Shown here in pieces: positions 21,318 through 32,370 of a stretch of DNA of 64,000 nt. Position numbers and translations under genes: made by a program. Numbering within the stretch: the stretch's first letter is position 1; every line of letters begins with the position of its first letter. Below the pieces are notes generated by a model. That model was not told where the DNA came from, searched no databases, and saw only the letters and a list, made by a program, of their open reading frames with translations. The DNA lies in NCBI GenBank assembly GCA_001936135.1, contig CP012812.1, forward strand, positions 2,046,001 through 2,110,000. The letters run 5' to 3'. The stretch comes from Saccharomycopsis fibuligera x Saccharomycopsis cf. fibuligera (Eukaryota > Ascomycota > Saccharomycetes > Ascoideales > Saccharomycopsidaceae).

Positions 21318-22881
21318 GGCGATGGTGATACTTGATGTGTTATGTTGATTGCTAAACGCTGTGGGTCATATAAAGTCAAACAAAATTAATATACTGTTCT
21401 TTTGATATTGATTAGTGTTATTTTGCTTATAATTCCTTTGTTAAAGACTTTTCAATGGTAATCCTCCTTGCGGTTCGTAAAGCTTATCTTGTTGTTACTG
21501 TTTTTTTTTTTTTTTTTTTTTCAAATGTACAAACTTATTTTTCTTCTAGAAAATATACTTGTTAGTTATTGGCTGTCACTTAAACTTCTCCAATATTGTC
21601 TCAACCAAAGAAATACATGAAGTTCATGTCTCCATAAGAATCAAAAACTTTTGAAAATAGACTTGTCTGTATAATTATAGTATTATAAAAAATTATGAGT
21701 GAAGAGTCTTCCACTCACAGGGTGCCGTATACTTAGCACGAGGAAGAGCAAAAAAAGTATCCACCTGTAAGTAAAAAAACTACCAAAACGGGCGCTCAGA
21801 CACTTGGCTAGCCAAAATCACTTTTAAGCTTCCCCTTTTATTTGTTTGACGTGTGAAAATAGACTCCGTTGAACTTCAATATTCAAAAAACAGAATAAAA
21901 AAAACATACCTTTTTAAGCAGTTTTCTCTATGAGCTTTCCTCGCAAATAGTAACCCTTCGTTTGTGGTTTATCTGCTAATTGAAGGGCAGAAAAAAGAAT
22001 AACACCAACAAAATGTGAACTCGACAATAGAGAAAAAAACTTTGAAGCGAAATGTCACTTGAATATTCGCAACGATAGTGAGTAAGAGTTGATTTCACTA
22101 GAATGTATCTCGATATCTTTTGCCGTGCAGTGGTTTTGGTGATGATGAGGAAGAGGATGAAAGGAGACGTACAACGCAGCCAATACACATCAAAGAAGCT
22201 GTCTAATTTTTTTTTTCTGTTTTATTTTTTTTTTTTTTTTTTTTCGTTCTGTCAGTCCGGTTGACAAAAAAAAAAAAATAAAAAAAAAAAAATTTGGCGA
22301 TGACACAGTCATGTGACACGATGCGATTTGGGCAATTTTTTTTTTTTTTTGCGTTTCTTGCGTTTTTCGCATTTTTGGGTGATTTGTCGTTAACTGTTCT
22401 CGGCTTCTTATGGTTGTGCTCTATTGTGGCCCGAGCTCAATTCAGCGCAGAAAATTAAGTGAAAAAAGCTACAAGCCAAAGCAAAGCAGACGGACCATAA
22501 TGAAAATTACGGTAGAGTATGGATATCTGTACGATAAGGGGGAGAGCTGCTTTCCTAGCTTTTCCGCCAGCCTACCCTTAAAGATATCTGTCACAGTGTT
22601 CTGCTACGCTTTTTGGTACCTTTTCTGACTTAGTTTCCTAATTTGTAAGGCCCTGAATACTAAAGAAAAGTATCAACAACCAAAAAGACAAACTCCAGGT
22701 GTGTACACGTGATATCCATTATATGTGTATATATATACCATACATATGGATGTTAAGTTTTGCGGTTCCGTGTTCACCAATTACTTGACACTTTCTACTG
22801 GTGATCTAAGAGTTATCAATATATATCATGTCCTCATTTACTTTGTGATTTAATATATAAGAAGATTTTTCTAAAATCTTA
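21318..22881. other. Spacer: promoter of the C2H2 gene and 3' region of KIP1
   Basis: 1.56 kb between two reverse genes. Homopolymer T/A runs lie at about 21501-21520, 22227-22244, 22267-22292 and 22337-22350. The sequence near 22720-22750 holds a TATATATA stretch. No gene recognised. Confidence 0.5.
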
Positions 22882-25800
22882 TTATTTCTGCTCACCAGTA
22901 ACGTCATTCAGTGGTTTGTACAATTTCATGTCCTGACCAAACGCTTCGCTGGCAAGAAGCTCTTGAGTGATAATTTCACTGTTTCTAACTGGTAACACTC
23001 TTGTGTCATTATATGAACCATCAAATCCAGGACTACCATTTCTGATAAAATTGCTAATTTTACCACTGCGTTCCCCGCCATTTTGTTTTAAAAAATCATC
23101 GTCACTAATTTGCACTGTCTTGAGATGTTCCACAAGGCGAAATAGCCTTTTCAAAGCACTCTGAGTTTCAGTCACAAAGGTTTGATCCGCATTTTCAACA
23201 ATTCCCACGTATGGTTTTATAACTTCTTCAATCAATCCCGTAGCAGCTTTTTCATAAATTTCCTCAAAGAGATCCATAAAACTATTGTAGTGTGATAGAA
23301 TAACCGTAGAATCCTTTTGTTGCTCTTCACCGATATTGACAGCAAGATTATTGTAACCACCAACAATCATATTAAATTGCTTTGTAAATTCATCAGCGAC
23401 ATTAATTTTACCTTCATTAATATTTTTTGTATAGGAAATCAAAGCATTTTGTACCTTATCTTGATTTTGAACTGCTACGTATTCAAAACCTTCTTTGGAA
23501 GAACCAATAACCTCTTCTTTTGTTTTAACGTTAATGGCTTCAAATCTTTTGACTGCTTCGTGTATAAGCTCGCTACTAGAGGCGACTTTCTGTACGCTGT
23601 TTGTGGAGTCTTTCATATTTTCTGCAATCTTACCATCAAAATTTTTTAATTTGATCTGTAATTCATGGGTGAACTTATCATGGCAAAGGCTTCGGCTCTT
23701 ACTGTATGCCTGAATTGTATTTATGACAACCTGAATCATCTTGTCTTCTTCAGATCGGACCTCAGCTCCCAAGCTCTCCAACAAAACTTTCAAGTCCTCG
23801 CGTGTTGTTGCTGATAATTTTTTATAGTCTTCACTGTGATCTCTTAGTTGGGCCCGGAGATTTTTGATAATAGAATTTTGGTCGTTAATTTTTAATTGCA
23901 ACTCTTGTGTGGTTGTTTCATAGTTCTTTGTCAATTTTTCAATATTCAATAGCGTTTCCGTCTGCAACTGATGGTTTCTTTCCTTAAGTGATTGCTCAAA
24001 ATCCTCTATTTTTCCAATAAGTCCGCCAATTTCAGATATATCCTGCTGGAATTTACTGTCGAATACAACTATACTGTTTGCGAGGCTTCCATTTTGCACC
24101 GAAAAGCTTCTTAAAGCTCCCGCAGTCTTTTCATTAAGCTTTTTAACAAACTGTTCAACTTCTTTTGAGCTCTTGGTGGTCAAAGACTCGAAATTTTTGT
24201 TATTGGCAAGAAGCAATTCGCAACCTTTACCAATAAGCATCTCCTTGGAGGCTTTGTTGAGCTTATTTGAGTGATTGTCAATCTCGTTTCTAATACCTCT
24301 GTTCAAGTTATCAGCTATCTTGGCTTTAATATTGATTATGAGCTTAGCACTTTCTTTCAGGAGATCATTTTTGAGTTTCAAAATCTCCAATATAGCATGC
24401 TTGTCGGATGAGATTTCATGGCACTTTCCTGTCAAATCAGCTATGATCCTTGAAAATCGTACACTATCTGCTTCATGAACAAGCCGTAATTTGTTTTCAA
24501 TGGCTAATTGTTTTTTCGTGCTTTCTTGTTCCTCTGCGAGTTCTTTATTTTTTTTCTCCAGTGCCTTTATCGTTTCTTGTTGCTGAACAAGTTTATCTTT
24601 TTGATAATTAATTTCATCATCGTATTTGCTTTTCACCTCTTCTGTTGAATTCTCCAAATAATCAATCCTCAGCTTTTGCTCTTCAATTGTATCTTTGTGA
24701 CTCTCGTTCTCCTTCAGAAGCTGATCATAACGATCTGTTTCAACATAAACACCGTTTTTGCTGCGCGTCGCTTCTAGATCAGCTTGTAATGCATTCATTT
24801 TCTTGGTATAGTCTTGCATAAGCTCTGATTTTGCAATTTTCTTGTTCAAAATTGGTTTGTTTTTTATCGATTTGGCTCTATTTGCATATTCTAAAGTACT
24901 TACTGTTTCTTCTAAATTAGTTTTTGTTGGGGAAATTGTAGCAATAATACAGGTCTTTGTTGCTCCACCAAGAGAATCTTGCAATAATCTCGTCAATTTA
25001 GACTCCCGATATGGAACATGGGATGCTTTTTCAACAAGTGCATTGATCACTCTTCCCAAAGTAAGTAAGCTGGTATTAATCATTTTTGTTTCTCGATTTC
25101 TATTACTGTCAAATTTTGCATTAGTCAAATTTTCCGAACCAGCCAAGTCTACCAAGTTCAATTTACCAACTTTGAGTAGCTGATCTTCTTCACCAGACAC
25201 ATCAGTTTTCTGCTTAACATAAGTGCTAATTGTGAATATTGTATGGGATCTCGAGGAAAATTCGTTGGTGGAGTTAGAGGCAACTTGTCGTTTGACAAGT
25301 CCCTTGTCTAAAAGTTTCATAGCCTCGGCAGCCGAGGTAACATATACTTCATTGAGACCATGAAGCACTGTTGCTTTCTTCATCTTATCGTCAAAAATTT
25401 TTAACCTATTACTACTTTTGCTATCAAATCCGCTATGTCCAAGCCTTTCTTCAAGTAAGTCCTTTAATTCTTCTTTGTATAATTCAACAAAAGATACCTT
25501 AATAGCATAATCTTTAAAATCTAGCTTCTCTATACTTTGAAATAAGCGAACCAATGCTCGCGGAATAATACCAGCCTTAATGTTGAGATGATTCTTATTG
25601 ATTTCATCGCTGTCACAGTCTTGACCTAAAGAGCATTCGCCTGTTATTGTGTGGGTCTTACCTGTGTTCGTTTGCCCATATGCAAAAACAGTGCAGTTAT
25701 AGCCATCAAGAGTATCATCAACTAATTTTGCGGTAGTCCCATTGAAAACCATTTCTTGGTCACTTTCTGGGCCAAAAACTCTATTAAAGTAATAGGTTCT

Positions 25801-26122
25801 TTGTGAAGGTTTGACAATAACTTCTTTGCCCAAATGACCGGTGGTCCCAATAACCACGGTAGATTTTGAGTCAATCTCTTGGGCATTCCGTGGACGACAG
25901 CGCACAAAGACATTTATATTTGCCGATGAATCATCCACTGGTCTATTTCAAAGGCCCGAAATTACGGCCGGGAGTTAGGGGAAGCACTTTTTACATAAAA
26001 TTTAATGTTATCATTTGGTTAAATGATACTAACTTGTCATTATTTCCCACTTTGGCACACAATTGAGAAAGCCCGATATTTCCGTCTGCCGTTTGGGTTT
26101 CAGGGAAGCGAGCATTAGACAT
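22882..26122 (-). CDS. KIP1: Kinesin-5 (BimC/Cin8/Kip1) spindle motor, one 5' intron (26122-26034 joined to 25942-22882)
   Basis: About 1049 residues after splicing. Exon 1 encodes MSNARFPETQTADGNIGLSQ and nine further residues. Exon 2 carries on with PVDDSSANINVFVRCRPRN, the start of the motor. Motor motifs: P-loop GQTNTGKT (~119-126), switch I NEFSSRSHTIF, switch II LVDLAGSEN and the SKLTRLLQDSLGGATKT segment. A neck (LEYANRAKSIKNKP) leads into a long coiled-coil stalk and a tail ending LYKPLNDVTGEQK. Kinesin-5 tetramers cross-link and slide antiparallel spindle microtubules. Within exon 2 alone the frame opens with a GTG four codons after a stop and lacks a start, so the 5' exon is needed. 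The motor has no large loop-8 insertion of the Cin8 type. Confidence 0.9.
25943..26033 (-). other. Predicted 91-nt intron near the 5' end of KIP1
   Basis: On the reverse strand the donor is GTTAGT directly after ATGACAA, a CCCTAAC branch-like box lies about 33 bases before the acceptor, and the acceptor is AAATAG. Removing it joins AA to A to make a lysine codon and restores an ATG-started frame. The donor is not the GTACGT seen in the other two introns here. Confidence 0.75.
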
Positions 26123-26492
26123 GATGGAATATTATAGTTCCTGTTTTGTCTTATTTTATTTATCTTTTTGATAGCTTAACCATTAATCAGGTAATTACAT
26201 GTTTGCAAAAGAGTTGCTTTGATTGCAAACGCCGAAATCTGGTTTTGTATTCGTATTAGTGCCTCGGAGATGATGATTGGTTTTTGTGTATGGAAAGAAA
26301 GATCATCGGCACTTGACCGATCATGTGAGATTACGAGAAGCAAAATCCGCCAGAATTCAGAAAGGGCGAGTCTTGTATATATAAGCAAGCCAGTCTCCGC
26401 TGCTCTTCTCTCTCCCTAAACACTCTTTCTATCCCTTTCCGCCTGTTTCCTTAACCGAAATTAACTCAATTGATTCCAATAGCTACCCAAAA
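26123..26492. promoter_or_regulatory. Divergent promoter KIP1 / PRX1
   Basis: 370 bases between the KIP1 and PRX1 start codons. The PRX1-proximal part holds a TATATATAA box and a pyrimidine-rich CTCTTCTCTCTCCC leader. No clear Yap1/Cap1 site was recognised by eye. Confidence 0.65.
26376..26384 (+). promoter_or_regulatory. TATA box of PRX1
   Basis: TATATATAA 109 bases before the PRX1 ATG, followed by a C/T-rich initiator region. Confidence 0.6.
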
Positions 26493-27281
26493 ATGTCTTT
26501 TCAATACTTATTTCGCTCCTCTTTAGCTCCAGCCGGCGCTGCCGCAACTAAAAGATTTCAATACCAGCAATTCACCAGAGGATTGAAACAATTCGATTTC
26601 ACCAAGCAACCAAGACTTCGTATCAATTCTACTGCTCCTAACTTCCAAGCTGTGACCACTGAAGGTAAAATTGACTTCCATGATTACATCAACAACTCTT
26701 GGGCTGTGTTGTTCTCCCATCCAAAAGACTTTACCCCAGTTTGCACCACTGAATTGGGTGCATTCTCTTCTTTGAAACCAGAATTTGACAAGAGAGGTGT
26801 CAAGTTGATAGGTTTATCTGCCCAAGACCTTGACAACCACAAGAAATGGGTTGCTGACATTGAAGAAGTTGCTACTCCAGGACAAACCAAGTTTTCTTTC
26901 CCAATTATTGCTGATACCGACAGAGAAGTTGCATTTTTGTACGACATGGTTGATGAGGAAGGTTTCAAGAACCTTAACAATGGCATTGTCCAAACAATCA
27001 GATCTGTGTATATCATTGATCCAAGCAAGAAAGTTAGATTGTCTCTTACTTATCCAAGTTCTGTTGGTAGAAACACTCTTGAAGTTTTGAGAGTAATTGA
27101 TGCTTTGCAAACCACTGATAAATATGGTGTTGTTACTCCAATTGACTGGGCTCCAGGTCAGGATGTTATTATCCCACCAACGGTTAACGATGCCGATGCC
27201 AAAGCTAAGTTCGGTAATATTAAGACCCTTAAGCCATACTTGCGTTTTACCAACCTTAACGACCAAGGCGACAGAAACTAG
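26493..27281 (+). CDS. PRX1: Mitochondrial 1-Cys peroxiredoxin
   Basis: 262 residues. The N-terminal ~40 residues are basic with few acidic residues (RSS, KR, RGLKQF), fitting a mitochondrial presequence. The Prx6-type core follows with the active-site motif HPKDFTPVCTTELGA, where Cys84 is the peroxidatic cysteine. The partner arginine lies in the SVYIIDPSKKVRLSLTYP segment and the Prx6-type C-terminal extension is present (PGQDVIIPP). Yeast Prx1 reduces hydrogen and alkyl peroxides in the matrix, using glutathione and thioredoxin-system reductants. The ATG at 26493 follows an A-rich context (CCCAAAAATG). Codon use is strongly biased (TTG, CCA, GGT), suggesting high expression. Confidence 0.95.
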   Translation: MSFQYLFRSSLAPAGAAATKRFQYQQFTRGLKQFDFTKQPRLRINSTAPNFQAVTTEGKIDFHDYINNSWAVLFSHPKDFTPVCTTELGAFSSLKPEFDKRGVKLIGLSAQDLDNHKKWVADIEEVATPGQTKFSFPIIADTDREVAFLYDMVDEEGFKNLNNGIVQTIRSVYIIDPSKKVRLSLTYPSSVGRNTLEVLRVIDALQTTDKYGVVTPIDWAPGQDVIIPPTVNDADAKAKFGNIKTLKPYLRFTNLNDQGDRN

Positions 27282-27683
27282 ATGAGCCGTGTTTTTTGAA
27301 TGAAAGTTTTGGTTTAATTTGAAATTAGTGCGTATTTAGAAGCCTAGTGGTTTTTGGAATTAGTTGTTAATAAATGACAGTTTTAAAAAAGAAAATTTCT
27401 AAAAAGGCGATTAATTTGTAATACAGTTGTTAGGTTATGATAACGAAATTAAGTCCCGCAGGAATATATATTAAGAAAAAATGCAAACGAACCGAACACC
27501 ATAAAAGCGAACTAAAAAGAGTGTAAGAAAACCAACCAAATAACAAAATATAGTAATAATTCTAAACAAATGCTTGAAATATTACGCGAGTGATCAAATC
27601 AATGACCGTCGAAGAAAAAGACTATTCAAAAAATGAGCCAAGAAGAAAAAATGTTATTAACAAAACGCTAAAGCAATGTTGGC
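27282..27683. other. Spacer between convergent PRX1 and GPI-like gene
   Basis: 402 bases, AT-rich, presumed 3' UTRs of both genes. Nothing else seen. Confidence 0.55.
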
Positions 27684-27992
27684 TTACAACAAGAAAGCAG
27701 CCAAAGCGAAAGCACCGACAACAGATGCACCAGCAGCGGCACCATTCAAAGCACCAGCAGCATTTGCAGCAGAGAGAGTAGAGTTGGAACTGATGTTCTT
27801 GGAGCTGCTGCTAGAAGCGGAAGCAGAAGCAGAAGCGGAAGCAGAGGTAAGAGTGTATGGACCTTTGCTTAAAGTGACATAACCAGAGGTTGTGATGGTT
27901 TCATTACCAATGGTGAAGGTGGTAGAAAGTGGGCAATAGGTGGTGAAAGAGGTGACAACAGAGGAAGCGGTGACAGTTGTAACGTTAGACAT
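27684..27992 (-). CDS. Small Ser/Thr/Ala-rich GPI-tail-like surface protein without a visible signal peptide
   Basis: 102 residues from the only in-frame ATG (27992). The N-terminus (MSNVTTVTASSVVTSFTTYC) resembles the TTYCPL-TTFTIG units of Candida GPI-anchored wall proteins. A Ser/Ala repeat (SASASASASASSSSS) comes next, then NSTLSAANAAGALNGAAAGA and a hydrophobic end (SVVGAFALAAFLL). That arrangement is typical of a GPI-attachment signal, with an Asn/Ala omega site inferred. What is missing is an N-terminal hydrophobic signal peptide. The frame stays open upstream without an ATG and is not signal-like. Either a first exon was missed or the protein leaves the cell in another way. The gene is probably real: TATA box, good ATG context, family-like composition. 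Confidence 0.65.
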   Translation of the reverse strand: MSNVTTVTASSVVTSFTTYCPLSTTFTIGNETITTSGYVTLSKGPYTLTSASASASASASSSSSKNISSNSTLSAANAAGALNGAAAGASVVGAFALAAFLL

Positions 27993-28137
27993 TTTTGTGA
28001 ATTGTTTGGTTTGATTAAAAGCGAATGAATGTCTGTTGGTGATTGTATAAATAGCAAACGAAAGGCAGTCAAAATTTGAGTTGATGATGTTATTGGAATA
28101 TTTTACAACTTGATGTTTTGATAGTACCAATTGCCTC

Positions 28138-28145
28138 TATTTATA
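28138..28145 (-). promoter_or_regulatory. TATA box of the GPI-like gene
   Basis: TATAAATA on the reverse strand, ~146 bases before the ATG at 27992. A second A/T element (TATTTATA on the reverse strand) lies nearer, at about 28046-28053. Either would place the transcript start so close to the ATG that little room remains for a hidden signal-peptide exon. Confidence 0.5.
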
Positions 28146-29393
28146 CTTGATGTTTTCTGCTTCTGTTTTCGATTTGAGAGAACTAGTCTTTCATGATGGA
28201 GGCCTAGATTTCATCCAAAGCATAAACGCGCTTTTCCATGATGGCCCAAAAACATCCGTGGCACAAAAATCAGCGAAAAAGGCGCAATCTAGACTGTCGG
28301 GAAACGCTGGAGCATGCGGTTATAGCGTGAGGCACTGTAACTGATGCATAGATACGTTAATTCGGCACGTTTTTGACTCGTTGATTGTGTCTTTTTGTCT
28401 GCCAAATGAACACACCCGTATTGACAGTTGCACAGGAAAGGCGGGGTTATTTCATTGTTGGAAACCACTAGGGACAATAAAACAGATATCTGGTATTTCC
28501 TACTGGCATTTTGGGCTTGGATATAGTGTAAAAATAGAAAATAAAGATATACAAACAGTTTAATACTGTACTGTGGCTTTTCTAAAAATTACATTATCAG
28601 CCATGAGTGTCTTTGATTTCCCACTACTTCGCCATCTTTTAATCCGTATTTAAACTGTTTTTCTTAAGTTTTATTTTCTTGAAGAGTAAAAAATTTCTTT
28701 TTATGAGTAACTTCGAACAAAAGAGGGTAGACGGTGTAGAGCACACATCTTTCAAATTATCTGATCATGTTTAAAGCACCTGAAAAGGAGAATTGCTACT
28801 TCGTAACCACCCACAAAGACGCGTATTTGCTATGGTTACCAAAAATATTCTCCCAATAGTTTTTTTTTTATGGTTCATTTTGAATAAGGCATGCGTCCTA
28901 ATAAATTTTTTGCGGCGCCGTTTTTTCCATGTCTTACATGTTCTCCTTTTCCTACTATTTTTGGTACGTTTCTGCACTTTTCGGGAAACCCGCTAAAATA
29001 AAATAAGTAAGCACTCTTGCCTACAATAGTAGTATTCACTGTGCTTTTTATTGTTGTTAAGTATGACTGTTTAATGACAGTCTCTTCTTATCATAAATCT
29101 CTCGCGTTTCTTTTTTTGTGTTTTTTTTTTTTTTTTTTTTTTTTTTTTCGCTTCACTAAAAATTCGAATAATGACAAAATCGTTTCGTTCAAAAGGGGAA
29201 TGTACGTTCATATTCATACGTTGTTGTTTGTTTTAGTATCAACGTTGCTATTTTGTATGCCATCTCATTTGTACCAATTTGCATATAATTATATTTTCAA
29301 TATTTGATGCTATTATCTTTTAAGCTCAAAAAAGCTGAGCTGCTGCGTATGTGCTGAATGCAATTTTTGATTTTTTGTAGAAATACTGTATAC

Positions 29394-29458
29394 ACTCTAC
29401 AAATACCTTCTACAACTACATTCTACAAATACATTCTACAAATACATTCTACTATACA
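29394..29458. repeat. Five-copy 13-base tandem repeat
   Basis: Unit about ATTCTACAAATAC. Two perfect copies (29420-29445) are flanked by three degenerate copies (29394, 29407, 29446). A related inverted element, TTTGTAGAAATAC, lies just upstream near 29373-29385. Confidence 0.85.
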
Positions 29459-32370
29459 ATTTGAGTCAAAATCGTTGATAGAACACTTTGAACGTCAGTA
29501 AAAGAGAAGGCTTAGTGAGTAATTATATATTTTAGAATTGTGCTAGATTAACTGGGTACACATAAGCTCTCCATAATTACATGTTAATATCACGTTGAGA
29601 CAAAACGGTTGCACTGAATACACACCCAGCTAAATATATGTTCTTCTTTCATAATTATATAAGTGATGACTCCACATATTAGCACGGTACATAACTTCAA
29701 TTTGCAGATCCCGATTAATCTCCAATCATCTCCGTATAATGGTTCAACCAGCAGTTACACCTTCCTCAGTCCTTAATAGCATCAATGATCAAAGGCCTCC
29801 GAAAGAAAACACTATACCAATCTGCGCGATGAATGGATAACAGAACAAGTTGAAATATATATAATAACAGTGTTTCGGTTTTACAACTATTTTTTTCAAA
29901 CGTTGTTTTGTATTTAACTGTATCTGTTCAGGTTGCATTGCAAGTTGCAGTTCACCAAATCTTAAAACTACGCATAACAAAAAGCGCGATTTGTGTTGCG
30001 ATATCTGCTAAAGCCTGTGTCCTAGATAATGTAAATTATTGTGAAAATCAAAATATACAATTTAAATTAACTAAGAGAAATATATAAATGTCACCTCATT
30101 GAAAACTGGATTTTGATAAAAGTTCTCTCTATCGTTTAGCTATACTCCATAAAGAAAGCCACTAGCATAATCTCGAGAAGCTAATCCGTATTTCTGTATT
30201 ATAATAGATGACCATTTTACAAAATATTCTGACAATATCAAGGCTAATAGCTTGTTATATTTGCTTTGAGAAAGCAATATAGTACATTTGGTACATATGC
30301 GAAAGATAATACCACCGCTTTCGAAAATTTCAGTATAGACCGACTTTTTTTTTTTCGACTCAATCCAGACGAGAAAAACTTGCAAATTTATATTAGCAGT
30401 CATAGAGAATTCATTAGTATCATGTGTACCAAAAAAGCTAGATAAAACTAAGACACTATTAAATAAAAAACAGCTTTTTGTCGGTAAAAATGTTTAAAAA
30501 GTATATGTCAGATTAGTTTTCCATTTCGACGTGAAAAAGTTACGATATTAAAAAAATAAAATTTCTGCCAAATATTGTGGTGTTTTACTCTTTTATACTG
30601 AGATCCTCCATGATCAAGTTTTTATAGTTAGAGTAGCAAGCTATAGCAAAATTGTTAGCTGCTAATTGTAAAATTCGCGGTATATGGCAGTGGTTTACAA
30701 GTCACGCTATTATCAGGTTTATATCCAGGGGAGCAATTTGCTGGAGTTTCAAGCAACATGCATGTTCGCAGAAAAGACCAATTTTTTGTGGTTTTAGGAA
30801 ATAATGTTGAATAATAGCTATTCTGAACAAAAAAACGAAGCTTGAGTCAAAAATTTTTAAAATAGAAAAATTTTTAAAAAAAAGATGTAACGTATAAGCG
30901 ATGAACTGTTGTGTTTTGTTTCTGTTCCTGTTCTCCGAATAAATCACCTCATTTGATGTTTTATACCATCTTTGGTGGGTCTTTTTAATATACTATCAAG
31001 CATCGTTTAACATTACTTAGCATGACCTTACAGAACCTTACATTACATAACATTGACCAGCATTACTTAGACTTTTAGCTTCTCCAGTGCGCTAGTGCAG
31101 TCAGCGTTGAGATCGCAGCTACTATTGCGCACCTAAATTGTCAGCTAAATGTCTCTCTCATCTGCGATAGACGCAGAAAATAGCATTGGAATGCTCTCCT
31201 TCGCCTCCTTCTATATTTTTGAAAATTTTTTTGCAGTGTGCCGTATAGATAGAGGGAAAAAAACAAAGAAAACATATAAAGTACAAGTTGTTTGTTGATC
31301 TTCCTTCTAAAAAACTTCGAAATTGATGCCAAATTGAAGCTTCAAAATTTACAACAGAAAAACAACGAATATCCGAACTAGTGATAAAAAATACGTAATT
31401 GTCAAAAATTTCTTGCAATAGCGTATAATAGTTAATATTAAGTTACACGAGAACCACATCGCTACTCTGCACTGTTGTGTTGGACTCTCTGTACATCTTA
31501 TAAAACTATCTTTTGGGGCCAATCTTTGGTATTTTGCCCCTGGCCCCTTCCATTTCATTAAAAATTGTATACACCCAGCTGTTCTTGTACTTGTACAGTA
31601 ACACAGGCGACTGCTGTGCTGCAAATCAATTAACGGCCAACATCCTTACCCTTTGAAATCATTATTTTTGGTTGCTTGCGTGCTGTACATGCAAGAGCAT
31701 CAACGCTAGGAATATATGCGTGAGCACACAGTAAGCAGAACGATCGTTTTTTTCTTGAGCTTGCGTCTGGCATAAGTAAGTTTTTTCCTTTTTTTCTTTT
31801 GCTTTCTGCAACCTACCGCTTCATCCTATTTTCCCGCAGTCGATGCCGAACTACACAAGCCATAAGAATAAGTGGGAAACTGTTCCGATTCCGCATTCAC
31901 TTAATGAAGTTGATCAATTGGAAAATGCAGTAGCCTGATATTTTACAGTTGTCATTACATTAACTTAAGTTGTTAATTTGCAAATGTTGTTACCAATCAT
32001 TCATACCGTGAGAGAAACAAATAGTCCTTCGTTGAACCCTGATAGGGCTATTTAACCTATTTGTCTATAAAAAAACCTAACTATCCATTTTCTGAAAACA
32101 AATTCGCCCAAAACATTATACTTGGCAATTAGAAAAACATTGTCACTCTAATTACACAAGAAAAAGAATACACTGAAAACACAAAAGAAAAAGGAAAAAA
32201 AAAAAGAAGAAAAACCAAACATTAAAAATAAAATAAAAAAAAAATGAAATGAATATCAACAAAAAATAAAAAAATAAAAAATCAGAAAAAAAATTTCTTC
32301 ATGAACCAAATACAGATACATAATTGGTTTTAAAAAAATCGATATAGACAATAGATGCTCAAAAACAACG

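Larger units (their letters stand above)
27993..32370. other. 4.4 kb gene-poor region upstream of the GPI-like gene
   Basis: Lies between two reverse genes. Content seen: a TATA box at 28138-28145, a 28-base T run at 29121-29148, a five-copy 13-base tandem repeat at 29394-29458, imperfect CATTACTTAG-type repeats at about 31010-31070, and an A-rich stretch at 32150-32300 that is probably the 3' region of the Zn2Cys6 gene. Short open frames (all under 100 codons) have no family features. Confidence 0.55.
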
